Shown: positions 38,217 to 46,941 of the stretch, in pieces
Layout: the number at the start of each line of letters is the position of its first letter
How positions within the stretch are numbered: the stretch's first letter is position 1
Assembly: GCA_900553605.1 (NCBI GenBank)
Contig: USDX01000010.1
Coordinates: 1 to 64,000 of the forward strand
Source of the DNA: an uncultured Eggerthella sp.
GTDB taxonomy: Bacteria > Actinomycetota > Coriobacteriia > Coriobacteriales > Eggerthellaceae
DNA: 64,000 bases
Direction of reading: 5' to 3'
The notes under the pieces: model-generated
Database searches by the model: none
The model's input: the letters and a program-made list of their open reading frames with translations, nothing else
What the model was told of the DNA's origin: nothing
Position numbers and translations under genes: made by a program

Positions 38217-39176
38217 CTACAGAGAAAAATCGATCTGGTTCAAGGTGTTTTTCAAGGTTTGCGCAGAAGAATGAAGCAGTTCGGCTTCGTCGATGCTTAG
38301 TTGCAGGGGGATAGGGAACTCAACGCCCTTGCTGCCGACGATAGCGGGCATGCTCATGACAACATCGGGAACGCCCTGGACGTCAGTACGGTAATTCGAG
38401 ACCGTCATGATTGACTTCTGATCACGCACGATTGCTTCACAGATGCGGGTTACGGAAGGTGCGATGCCGAAATATGTGGCGCGCTTCTTTTCGATGATCT
38501 CATAGGCGCTGTTGCGCACGCTTTCTTCGACGGATGCGCGAATCTCGGTGGCGTTTTCGATGCCGCGCAAGCGGAAGAAGTCGTTGATGGCGATTCCGGA
38601 AACGTTTGCCGCGCTCCAAACCGCCAGCTCACTGTCTCCATGCTCGCCAATGATACGAGCGTGGACATGGTGTGGATCAACGTCGAGCATGTGCCCCAGC
38701 GTGTATTTGAGGCGTGCGCTATCGAGTACGGTGCCTGAGCCCATCACACGCTCGCGGGGAAGGCCCGAAAGCTCCATTACTACCTGCGTGAGGATATCAA
38801 CCGGGTTCGAAACCACCAAGAAAATGCCATCAAAACCCTGCTCCATAATGCGGGGAACGATGGTCTTGAAGATTGCGACGTTCTTCTGAACCAGGTCGAG
38901 ACGCGTTTCGCCTGGTTTTTGGTTGGCGCCCGCGGTGATGATAACGATGGAGGCATCGGAGAGATCTTCATAGGTGCCAGCGTAGATGTTCATGGGACTG
39001 TAGTAAGAAATGCCGTGACTGATGTCGAGCGCTTCGCCTTCGGCTCGGTTGGTGTCTACATCGATAAGAACCATGTCGGTGAATAGCTTGCTCTGCATCA
39101 AGCTATATGCGGTGGTGGATCCCACAAAGCCGCAGCCGATAACTGCAACCTTCCTTCCGTTAAGTGAATTGCTCAT
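38217..39176 (-). CDS. ldh: L-lactate dehydrogenase
   Basis: The 319-residue product has the NAD-binding motif VIGCGFVGSTTAYSL, the substrate Arg in KPGETRLDL and the catalytic His in GEHGDSE. It reduces pyruvate to L-lactate with NADH, a fermentation step. The ATG at 39176 has GAGAGG upstream and is preferred over one at 39206. Confidence 0.93.
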   Translation of the reverse strand: MSNSLNGRKVAVIGCGFVGSTTAYSLMQSKLFTDMVLIDVDTNRAEGEALDISHGISYYSPMNIYAGTYEDLSDASIVIITAGANQKPGETRLDLVQKNVAIFKTIVPRIMEQGFDGIFLVVSNPVDILTQVVMELSGLPRERVMGSGTVLDSARLKYTLGHMLDVDPHHVHARIIGEHGDSELAVWSAANVSGIAINDFFRLRGIENATEIRASVEESVRNSAYEIIEKKRATYFGIAPSVTRICEAIVRDQKSIMTVSNYRTDVQGVPDVVMSMPAIVGSKGVEFPIPLQLSIDEAELLHSSAQTLKNTLNQIDFSL

Positions 39177-39345
39177 AAAGGAACCTCTCTCTGTTTTGAC
39201 TAGCAAGGTATGGCAACGAACTATAGGTGTGTCCCGTTTCCTTTACGTTGCGTTGTCATTTCCTTCGCATGGACGTTGATTCAAAAGGCTGTTACGTGAA
39301 TCAACGAAACCTAAGGGAAAACAAGTGCTTCCTAGAATAACCGTT

Positions 39346-39384
39346 GTTACGAGCTCCCCTCCCCCTGAAAAGCTTTCTCGTAAC
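39346..39384. promoter_or_regulatory. inverted repeat upstream of the amt remnant
   Basis: GTTACGAG (39346-39353) and CTCGTAAC (39377-39384) form a dyad with a 23-base spacer just before the start codon. It could be an operator kept from the intact ammonium-transporter gene. Confidence 0.4.
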
Positions 39385-39398
39385 GGAAAGGAAGAGCC

Positions 39399-39926
39399 AT
39401 GTATGATCCCGGAACAACAACATTCATGATTATGAGTTGCGCCCTGGTCTTGATGATGGGCCCAGCGCTGGCCCTGTTCTACGGAGGCCTTTCAAGAAGA
39501 AAGAACGTAGTTAACACCATGCTCATGTGCGTGATGGCGATGGGTGCGGTGGGCTGTCTTTGGGCAGTTCTCGGTGATTCCATCGCATATGGCGGACCCG
39601 ATGCTTTCGATGAGGATGGCAACCTGGTCAATGTCGCTGCGTTGTTTGTGGGCGGTTTCGACAGGCTGTTCTCCTCATGGTCTCTTGTCGAAATGAACAT
39701 TGTCAGGACCTGGGCAGGTTGGATCGACATCACTCCCGACGGCGTTCCTGTCCTTGGCGATTGCGAGGAAGTTCCCGGGCTGGTAACGGCCTATGGCTTT
39801 AACGCTCATGGCTTCGGAATCTCGCCGGCGATAGGTTATGCCCTCTCGGAGCTAATCGAAACCGGCGAATCAAGCACCATCGATATCAGCGGTCTCCACT
39901 ACAACCGATTTAAGGCAAAGTTCTAA
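39399..39926 (+). pseudogene. chimera: Amt N-terminus joined to an FAD oxidoreductase C-terminus
   Basis: The 175-codon frame is open but joins two unrelated genes. Residues 1 to ~90 match the start of ammonium transporters (ALVLMMGPALALFYGGLSRRKN, two membrane helices). From about residue 95 the sequence is the C-terminal end of a DAO-family FAD oxidoreductase (VRTWAGWIDITPDGVPVLG, AHGFGISPAIGYALSELI). Both proteins are normally around 400 residues. The ribosome-binding site GGAAAGGAAG is intact, so it may be translated, but neither function should remain. It probably arose by a deletion. Confidence 0.82.
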
Positions 39927-39931
39927 GAAGG

Positions 39932-39974
39932 TATGCGGCCCTTTCCGACGAAGATGGGCGGGGCCGCATATTTC
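39932..39974 (+). terminator. terminator after the amt/oxidase chimera
   Basis: TATGCGGCCC (39932-39941) pairs with GGGCCGCATA (39961-39970), followed by TTTC. Confidence 0.7.
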
Positions 39975-40018
39975 AATGCGAGCAAGGAAGGTGAAGTGCA
40001 AGAGCAGGAGGTACTGCA

Positions 40019-40785
40019 ATGCGGACGAAACCTTTGGTAGGCGTTACCCCTTTGTACGACAACGACCGCGAAAGTGTATGGATGACACCTGGTTATCTCG
40101 AGGCGCTTTCCGCCTGTGGTGCTTTGCCCGTTATCCTTCCGTTTTCACCTTCCGATACTGCTCTTATGGTGGAAGAATGCGATGGTATTTTGCTCACGGG
40201 CGGCAACGATGTGAGCCCCTCCTTGTACGAAGAGGAGCCCGACCCTGCTTGTGGCGAGTTGTGCCCTAGACGCGATGAGCTGGAATACGCCTTGTTCTCT
40301 GAGGCCCTGAACAAGGATGTGCCGTTGCTCGGAATATGCCGCGGAGCTCAATTCATCAATGCGGCGTTGGGTGGCTCGCTGTATCAGGACATTCCTTCGC
40401 AGATGCCCTCAGCGGTTTCACACTGCATGGATAGCCCGTACGATCGGTATTGGCACAGACGCCCGATACTCCGTTGAGCACCATGCTCAAGACAACCACG
40501 ATTCAGGTGAATAGCTATCATCACCAGGGAATTCGTGATCTTTCATTTCAGCTTTGTCCCATGGCGTATTCCCCCGATGGGTTGGTTGAGGCGTTCTACC
40601 ATTCGTCGAAAAAATTTACGTGGGGCGTGCAGTGGCATCCCGAATTCCTATGGCAAAAAGACCACGCACAACGAATGATATTCCAGGCGTTTGTTGATGC
40701 CTGCGGCACTTCTTACGCTAGCGGGGTGGCAATTCCTGGAATTAGAGCAAAGAGAAAAGGCTCCCCGTTTCTTCTGGGCCTTTAG
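40019..40785 (+). pseudogene. frameshifted PuuD-like glutamine amidotransferase
   Basis: Two overlapping frames together make a class I amidotransferase of about 255 residues. The first (40019-40477) has LLTGGNDVSPSLY and the nucleophile motif LGICRGAQ. The second frame (from ~40450) has VNSYHHQGI and QWHPEF, the His/Glu of the triad. The break, near 40440-40475, is equivalent to losing one base. Gamma-glutamyl-GABA hydrolases are the nearest relatives. AGGAGG precedes the ATG. A sequencing error remains possible. Confidence 0.82.
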
Positions 40786-41147
40786 CGCCGTCTTGTGTGC
40801 GTGCGCAGGGCACCTCACGACGCCCTCCTGAAGTTATTTGCGGTACCGTTTTTGAAAACGTCGCGGCGTTGCTGGGTTCGCTCCTGCTTATTGTGCCGCT
40901 TCGGGCCATTTCGCGAATCCGTCACCGCTCACCGTGCTGCCGCGAGCCGCTTCGCGGGCACACCCCTGCTCATTGTGCCGCCTCGCGCCGCTTCGCGGGC
41001 CTGCCACTCCGATGCTTCTCGCAACGCCACCGAACCCGCTCTGCTCATAGCGCCGTATCAAGGCCTTTCGCGGTGTTGCGTCCAGGTCGTCGTGCCTATG
41101 TGGCACTGATCCAAGGTTCATAACGTGCGGATTTGAACAGGGTTGGT

Positions 41148-41235
41148 CGGGTCTCATCACCTATACGGCGCCGATGTAGCTGGTGGTTTGATAAATCGGC
41201 ACTGCGCCGGGTCTCCTCACCTATACGGCGCCGAT
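41148..41235. repeat. two 28-bp direct repeats separated by 32 bp
   Basis: 41148-41175 and 41208-41235 differ at one base; both end in CACCTATACGGCGCCGAT. The spacing (28 + 32) has CRISPR-like geometry, but there are only two copies and no cas genes. Confidence 0.85.
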
Positions 41236-41258
41236 CTGGGGCCTATCCCGAGAGCCCA

Positions 41259-41442
41259 AAAACAAAAATCCTGGCTTCTTTGCAACTTTTTTGCGATTAG
41301 GGACTGTTGTCGGGTGCCTAATCGCGGATTGGGACGCAAAAACGCAGGTAATCGGCTGTTCGGCGGCTCTTTTTCGTTCCGAGGGAACGAAAAAGAGTCC
41401 GCAATCGCAAAAAAGTTGCAAAGAAGCCAGGATTTTTGTTTT
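41259..41442. repeat. ~184-bp inverted-repeat element, copy 2
   Basis: Arms 41259-41298 and 41403-41442 are perfect 40-base inverted repeats, beginning AAAACAAAAATCC. Inside, CTCTTTTTCGTTCC pairs perfectly with GGAACGAAAAAGAG (41367-41397). The arms share long stretches with the element at 2526-2711. Confidence 0.9.
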
Positions 41443-41602
41443 CGTGATTGCCGAATTGCCATAACAGGGCAAATCCCGTGAAAAAGCGCGAAACTTCCAG
41501 CGAGGGCAATGGGGAAAATCCCGTTAAAGAGGAGCGTAGGCAAGGCCGGACACTCATTTGCGTGTACCCTTGGCAGGGCCGACAAAGTCTAGGTCCGTGC
41601 AG

Positions 41603-41663
41603 CAAAAAGCCGGTCTCCAGATGAACCGCCACATATGAGCATAGTTCTGAACTGAAGACCGGC
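41603..41663 (-). terminator. terminator after tRNA-Gly
   Basis: On the minus strand GCCGGTCTTCAG pairs with CTGGAGACCGGC around a 31-nt loop and is followed by TTTTT. Confidence 0.75.
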
Positions 41664-41674
41664 CTTAAATTTTC

Positions 41675-41749
41675 TGGAGCGGGTGACGGGACTCGAACCC
41701 GCGCATGCGAGCTTGGGAAGCTCGTGCCTTACCACTTGGCGACACCCGC
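41675..41749 (-). tRNA. tRNA-Gly (anticodon CCC)
   Basis: This 75-nt minus-strand tRNA has acceptor GCGGGTG/CACCCGC, anticodon loop TTCCCAA (CCC), T-arm GGTTCGAGTCC and an encoded CCA. Confidence 0.95.
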
Positions 41750-42761
41750 GCAAGACCTAATGCTAGCACAATGCTCGTAAGAAATGTCCGCGACTAAGCT
41801 ACGCATCCACTCAAAACGCAAAGCCCGTTCTCGCTGAATGGCGCCCCGCCGCCTTTCGGGCGGATGGCATCGATGCCGTCCAACAGCGCGACCCCTAACG
41901 GATGGCGCCGACGCCGCTCGGTAGCCTTGCGACTTCCGGTGGACAGCGCCGCCGCCGCCCAGCAGCCCTGCGATTCCCAACGGACGGCGCTTCACCGCCC
42001 AGCAGCCCTGCACCCCCCAGCGGATGTTGCCGACACTACCCGGCGGCCCTTCGGCCCCCAGCGGACGCCGGCATCATTGTTGCTGGCCGTACCTGTGGTG
42101 CCAGCATTCGCGCTACCGGCGCCTTGCGTCTCGCTGCTGCCCCGCCGAACAGCGCCTTGCCAGCTGCGTGTCAAACGGCGCGCGGTGTGTTCCCCTCAGC
42201 GTCTGGTCATGGCAATAAATCGCCGTCGCGTATTCCCCAAGAGGCCGCGGACAGGAAAAAGGACACTTCGCGGCAATATATCGCCGCTATGTATTCAAAT
42301 AAAGCTAATCATGGCAAGAATTGATCCCCATGTATTCGTTTTGCCGTGCAAAATGCCGTTAGGGAATACATCGAGCGAAGATCTTGCCGCCAAGGGGCGT
42401 TATTTTCGTCCGAAACCCCCAAATCATGCATAGCGCGAATATCTTGCCACCCCCGTCGCCCCCATCCTAGCCCTTCAGCCTCGCAGTCTGCTGCAGCTTC
42501 CGCGCTACCGGCGCCTTGCGTCTCGCAGTTTCCGCCCCCCCGTGTTGCCTCTTTAGTCCCACAGTTCGTCGCTGCTTCCGCACCCCCCCGTGCCGCCTTG
42601 TCGGCCTGGAGCTTCCGCATCCTGCGCGCCGTTATCGTGATTCTTATGTTGTGGCTGGTGCGAGAAACGTTCAGCGGTCTTTTGTTGGGGTAGGCTGGAA
42701 CCGTTATTGTTGCGCTGCTGCTGAAGCGCGTTTTCCGATTTGCCAACGAAAGGGGCAGGCT
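41750..42761. other. 1-kb G+C-rich spacer with interspersed repeats
   Basis: No frame has codon usage or motifs of a gene. The left part repeats CAGCAGCCCTGC (~41958 and ~41998) and AACGGA(C/T)GGCG. The right part holds repeat array A (42211-42448). Confidence 0.55.
42211..42448. repeat. repeat array A (GGCAAGAT-type units)
   Basis: Three forward units begin GGCAATAA/GGCAATAT/GGCAAGAA at 42211, 42272 and 42313. Two inverted units end at 42388 and 42448. Each is ~28 bases and runs from GGCAA to a degenerate ATGTATTC-like end (third unit CATGTATTCG). Spacings are 61, 41 and 60 bases. Related units form array B at 51797-52116. Confidence 0.7.
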
Positions 42762-43427
42762 ATGAGTGCCAAGGCAGGTATGCCTGAAATCGACGGATTC
42801 ATTTTCGATATGGACGGAACGCTCTTGCACACGCTTCCTGATTTGGCGGCGGTCACCAACAAGGCTTTGGAGCTGGAAGGCTTTCCTCCCCATACCGAAG
42901 AGCAAATCCGTACGTTTGTGGGTAATGGTGCTTTGGCTCTAGCGCGCTTGGCAGTACCCGATGGGGCTACCGAAGAGCAGGTCGAAAAGGTGTTTCGCAA
43001 TTTTAAGGGCCTGTATGGCGAATTCGGTTTGAGCCTGACGAGCGAATTCGAGGGGATGACGGAAACCCTCAAAGAGCTCCATGCTCGCGGGAAGAAGCTG
43101 GGTATCATGTCCAACAAATTTGAAGGCGGCGTGAAAGACGTGGAGGCGAAGTTCTTCCCCGGCTTGTTTGATGTTTCCCACGGTGAAACCGACACTATTC
43201 CGCGCAAGCCCGATCCTGATGGGCTCTTGCTGTGCGCAAGGGAAATGGGCCTCGACCCTGCTCGCTGTGCGTATTTCGGCGATTCGCACACCGATCTTAT
43301 AGCAGCGCATAATGCCGGCATGCTTGCGGTTGGTGTTACATGGGGCTATCAGCCGCTCGAAACGCTCAAAACGGGCAACCCCGATGTGCTTATCGATGCA
43401 CCTGTCGATATCCTGCAATTTGCCTAG
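42762..43427 (+). CDS. HAD-family phosphatase, phosphoglycolate phosphatase-like
   Basis: From the ATG at 42762 (AAAGGGG upstream) the product is 221 residues. HAD motifs are FDMDGTLLHT (nucleophile Asp), MSNKFEGG, KPDPDG and FGDSHTDL. The helical cap between motifs I and II is that of Gph-like enzymes. It hydrolyses a small phosphate ester, possibly 2-phosphoglycolate. The longer frame to 42516 runs through repeat-rich spacer and is not credible. Confidence 0.88.
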   Translation: MSAKAGMPEIDGFIFDMDGTLLHTLPDLAAVTNKALELEGFPPHTEEQIRTFVGNGALALARLAVPDGATEEQVEKVFRNFKGLYGEFGLSLTSEFEGMTETLKELHARGKKLGIMSNKFEGGVKDVEAKFFPGLFDVSHGETDTIPRKPDPDGLLLCAREMGLDPARCAYFGDSHTDLIAAHNAGMLAVGVTWGYQPLETLKTGNPDVLIDAPVDILQFA

Positions 43428-43829
43428 GGCATCGTTTGACGGGGAGAATGCTTGGGGCGCGTTAACTGGCTAATGCCCGCTTGGCGAGGGGCGAGGTCTG
43501 CTGCGGTTTTGCCAGCGTTCGGTTGGCATAAGGCTGAGCTTGGCGTGCTCTGGTTCGTGTCCGATTGACGCGGGGCGACGCCCGACGCTATCTGGCTGGC
43601 GCCCTAACGGGCGGAAAGCGACAGGCTTGTCCTGGCTAGCGATCGGTTGGCGAAGGTGGACTCGGCTTGTCCCGGGTGACGCAATGCGGAGCCTGGCGTC
43701 TTTGGTAGTCACCCGTTCAGTATGGGCGCCCCCAACGTGCTCTAGTTAGCGCCTAGGGAACCTCGCCATTTTGTGAGCGGTTGGCGCGTTGAAAGCTTTA
43801 AAAATCAAACACTTTGAAAGGATCCCTTG
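43428..43829. other. 400-base spacer, no gene seen
   Basis: The spacer repeats short TGGCTAGCG/TTGGCGA strings (for example near 43466, 43482, 43521, 43631 and 43646) without regular spacing. Nothing else is visible. Confidence 0.45.
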
Positions 43830-46418
43830 GTGGACTCTGCAGAATTTGAAATAGAGGAATCTTCCGAAATCGATGAATCAAGCAGCGACTTCGGCTCATT
43901 GGGCGCATTGGCTCCTGTTTGGCGCGAAGGCGATGCGATCAGCGAGGAAGAAGCTCTCGAGACGTTTTATGAATGGCTCGCCGATCACGACATCGACTTG
44001 TGGCCCCATCAGGATGAGGCGCTGATGAGCCTCATGGTGGGCGATCACGTTATTCTGGGAACGCCAACCGGCTCAGGAAAGTCGATGGTCGCCATCGGCA
44101 TGATGTTCATGGCATTGTGCTCGGGCAAACGCGCGTTCTACACGGCTCCCATCAAAGCGCTCGTAAGCGAGAAGTTCTTTGGTTTGGTGAATATGTTGGG
44201 GCGTGAAAATGTGGGTATGATCACGGGAGATTCCCAGATCAACCCGCAGGCTCCTGTCATCTGTTGTACGGCTGAGATCTTGGCAAACCAGGCGCTTCGC
44301 GAAGGCGAATGGTCGGATGTCGGTTGCGTGGCAATGGATGAATTCCATTTCTACAGCGATCCCGACCGCGGTTGGGCTTGGCAGGTTCCGCTGCTCACGC
44401 TTCCCCATACGCAATTCCTTCTTATGAGCGCGACGCTGGGAGATGTTTCTCAGATTGCGCAGGCCCTGGAGTCGAAAACGGGAACGACGGTAGATGTGAT
44501 TGCCGATGCCCCGCGCCCTGTTCCCCTGGAATACAAGTACGAGCTTATGTCGCTTGAGGGCACGGTAGAACTGGCCTTGCGTAACAACGAAGGCCCCCTT
44601 TACATAGTGCATTTCTCGCAAGATGCCGCCCTCGCTTCGGCGCAGGCGCTATCAAGTTTCGGTGTAACCAGCAAGGAACAGCGCGAGCAGATCAAGGCCA
44701 CGCTGGGGGCGGGCAAGTTTACCACCCAGTTCGGCAAAACGCTGAAGCGCTTGCTGCTTAGCGGCATTGGCGTTCATCACGCCGGAATGCTGCCGCGCTA
44801 TCGTTTGTTGGTGGAAAAACTTGCCCAGCAGGGGTTGCTGCCGGTAATTTGCGGCACCGACACGTTAGGTGTTGGCATCAACGTGCCCATTCATACTGTG
44901 GTACTTACGCAGCTCACCAAGTTCGATGGTCATAAAATGCGTCGTCTGCGTAGTCGCGAATTCCACCAAATTGCAGGACGCGCTGGCCGTTCCGGTTTTG
45001 ACACCGAGGGCGTGGTTGTTTCCCTGGCGCCTGAGTTCGAGATTGAAAACGCCAAGCTTCTGGCGAAAGCGGGGGACGATCCCAAGAAGCGCCGCAAAGT
45101 GAAGCGCAAGAAGCCCCCTGAGGGTTTTGTGGTGTGGAATGAAGACGCCTTCAACCGCCTAATTGCTGCTGCGCCTGAAACGCTGACGCCCCGTATGCGC
45201 ATCACCCATTCGATGGTTTTGGCGGAGGTTGAGCAGGGCGGCGATGCCCGCGCTCGCGTCGACCAGCTGATCGACGACTCACTCCAAAAGCCTGAAGACA
45301 AGCTGAAGTTGAAAGTGCGCGCCAGCGAGGTATTCCGCACCCTCATCGATGCAGGGGTTGTTGAGATAGAAGAGGATGAAAACGGCGATCCCGACTACTA
45401 CGTAACCATGGATCTGCCTGAAGATTTCGCTCTTGACCAGCCTCTTTCTCCATTTTTGCTTGCAGCGCTCGAACTGCTCGACCCAGAAAGCGAAACCTAC
45501 ACCTATGACATCATTTCGATGGTTGAGGCAACGCTCGAAGACCCGCGTCAGGTCTTGCGCGCGCAGGAGCGCAAAGCGAAAGATGCCGCTATGGCTGCCA
45601 TGAAGGCCGATGGCGTTGAGTACGAAGAACGCCTCGATCGCATTGCGGAGGTAACGTACCCACGCCCCCTGCGCGAACTGCTGTTTGCCGCTTTCGACAA
45701 GTATTGCGAGTCGGTGCCTTGGGCGCGCGATTATTACGTGCGTCCGAAATCGGTTTTGCGAGATATGTTGGAATCAGCTGCCGATTTCAAGGGCTATATC
45801 CAGAAGCTGGGTATTATGCGTTACGAAGGTGCGCTGCTTCGCTATCTTTCGGAAGCGTATCGTGCGCTTGATCGTACCCTTCCGTTTGATAAGCGCAGCG
45901 AAGAAATGGAAGACATTATCGCTTGGCTCGGTTTGGTGGTGCGTTCGGTCGACTCCAGCTTGGTGGATGAATGGGAGCAGGCGGGCCAAGAGCTCGATGC
46001 CCGTCCGCCCGAGGCAAAGGATGCCGTGGTCCACGATCGCCGTGGTCTTACCGTGCTGGTGCGCAACGCTCTGTTCCGCCGAGTGCGCCTTGCTGCGGCA
46101 GACGATCATGAGGCTCTAGGCGAAGCCGATGTTGATAACGGGTTCCCTGCCCATAAATGGCGCGCAGCGCTGGACGAATACTACGATGTCCACGAAGACG
46201 TGCTCACCGACGCCGATGCCCGCTCGATGGCGTTCCTCGCAATCGACGAATCCGACGAGGAAGCAGAGCACTTGTGGCACGTGCAGCAAACCTTCAGCGA
46301 CCCTGAGGGTGACCACGATTTCGCCATCCGCGCCGACGTAGATCTGGACGCAACCCAGGAAGGCGACGGCGTAGTGTTCGAAAACTACAAAGTCGGCTTC
46401 ATAGAGGACTTGCTGTAG
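43830..46418 (+). CDS. Ski2-like superfamily 2 helicase with DUF3516-type tail
   Basis: The product is 862 residues from GTG 43830 (AAAGGA upstream; a TTG one codon earlier is possible). Motifs in order: GTPTGSGKSM (Walker A), YTAPIKALVSEKF, MDEFHFYSDPDRG (a DEFH box), LLMSATLGD, GVHHAGMLPRYR, TDTLGVGINVP and HQIAGRAGRSGFDTEG. The C-terminal ~400 residues match the helical tail of actinobacterial Ski2/HelY-like proteins. These are thought to unwind RNA or RNA-DNA hybrids; the substrate here is unknown. Confidence 0.9.
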   Translation: MDSAEFEIEESSEIDESSSDFGSLGALAPVWREGDAISEEEALETFYEWLADHDIDLWPHQDEALMSLMVGDHVILGTPTGSGKSMVAIGMMFMALCSGKRAFYTAPIKALVSEKFFGLVNMLGRENVGMITGDSQINPQAPVICCTAEILANQALREGEWSDVGCVAMDEFHFYSDPDRGWAWQVPLLTLPHTQFLLMSATLGDVSQIAQALESKTGTTVDVIADAPRPVPLEYKYELMSLEGTVELALRNNEGPLYIVHFSQDAALASAQALSSFGVTSKEQREQIKATLGAGKFTTQFGKTLKRLLLSGIGVHHAGMLPRYRLLVEKLAQQGLLPVICGTDTLGVGINVPIHTVVLTQLTKFDGHKMRRLRSREFHQIAGRAGRSGFDTEGVVVSLAPEFEIENAKLLAKAGDDPKKRRKVKRKKPPEGFVVWNEDAFNRLIAAAPETLTPRMRITHSMVLAEVEQGGDARARVDQLIDDSLQKPEDKLKLKVRASEVFRTLIDAGVVEIEEDENGDPDYYVTMDLPEDFALDQPLSPFLLAALELLDPESETYTYDIISMVEATLEDPRQVLRAQERKAKDAAMAAMKADGVEYEERLDRIAEVTYPRPLRELLFAAFDKYCESVPWARDYYVRPKSVLRDMLESAADFKGYIQKLGIMRYEGALLRYLSEAYRALDRTLPFDKRSEEMEDIIAWLGLVVRSVDSSLVDEWEQAGQELDARPPEAKDAVVHDRRGLTVLVRNALFRRVRLAAADDHEALGEADVDNGFPAHKWRAALDEYYDVHEDVLTDADARSMAFLAIDESDEEAEHLWHVQQTFSDPEGDHDFAIRADVDLDATQEGDGVVFENYKVGFIEDLL

Positions 46419-46488
46419 TTCGCCCCCCCCTCCGTCCGCTCGGCAAGGACAGTGCGGCTACCGATCAAGCCACCCATTCCGCTGTTCG

Positions 46489-46515
46489 AAAAGGCTCGCC
46501 TTGCGCGAGCCTTTT
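46489..46515. terminator. terminator after the Ski2-like helicase
   Basis: AAAAGGCTCGC pairs perfectly with GCGAGCCTTTT around a 5-nt loop; T-runs occur on both strands. Confidence 0.88.
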
Positions 46516-46715
46516 CTCATGCGCTGCATTGCTTCATGCCTTAGAAGAAGATTTGCTTCGCAAATCTAACAGGATGAGCGTTCGGAGTGGCATTCGCAGC
46601 AACCGCACCGCCCTTACCGAGCTCCATTCCCTCAGTCCAGCAGAATCCAGAACTACCCTAACGGGGGCGGCCCAAGTCGGGTAGTTTGCGAGCGCTGGTG
46701 CTTACCTATCCAGTA

Positions 46716-46895
46716 GCCTTCAGGCGGCGGCGAGTCTGCGAAATGCACTCCGAAGGCATCCCCTGAATGATTTTCCGCAGGAAAATTTTCTTCAAATGCA
46801 TGAAGCAGCGACCGCATGAAAAAGGCCCCGTCAAAGACGGGGCCTTTTGAGCAGGGTAGCGGGTGCGTTGAGTAGACTCACCGCCACCTGAAGGC
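46716..46895. repeat. 180-bp inverted repeat enclosing the galE terminator
   Basis: 46716-46736 and 46875-46895 are inverted copies matching at 19/21 (outer end GCCTTCAGG). A further GCAC/GTGC pair continues inward. It differs from the other two inverted-repeat families. Confidence 0.75.
46819..46848 (-). terminator. galE terminator
   Basis: AAAAAGGCCCCGTC and GACGGGGCCTTTT pair around AAA; five Ts follow on the minus strand. Confidence 0.92.
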
Positions 46896-46941
46896 GGACG
46901 ATTCGAAGCAGCCAGCGCCCGCAAGCGGACGGTCGGAAAAC

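Larger units (their letters stand above)
40786..41602. other. gene-free spacer with repeats
   Basis: No gene is supported here. The left part (40800-41110) is C/G-rich with repeated GCTCATTGTGCCGC-like strings. The right part holds a two-copy direct repeat (41148-41235) and copy 2 of the inverted-repeat element (41259-41442). Confidence 0.6.

Noticed and set aside
41148..41235. CRISPR array
   Set aside because: Only two repeats and no cas genes; listed as a repeat only.
41864..42433. long overlapping frames in the G+C-rich spacer
   Set aside because: Several frames are open at once, composition is repetitive and no start signal is present.
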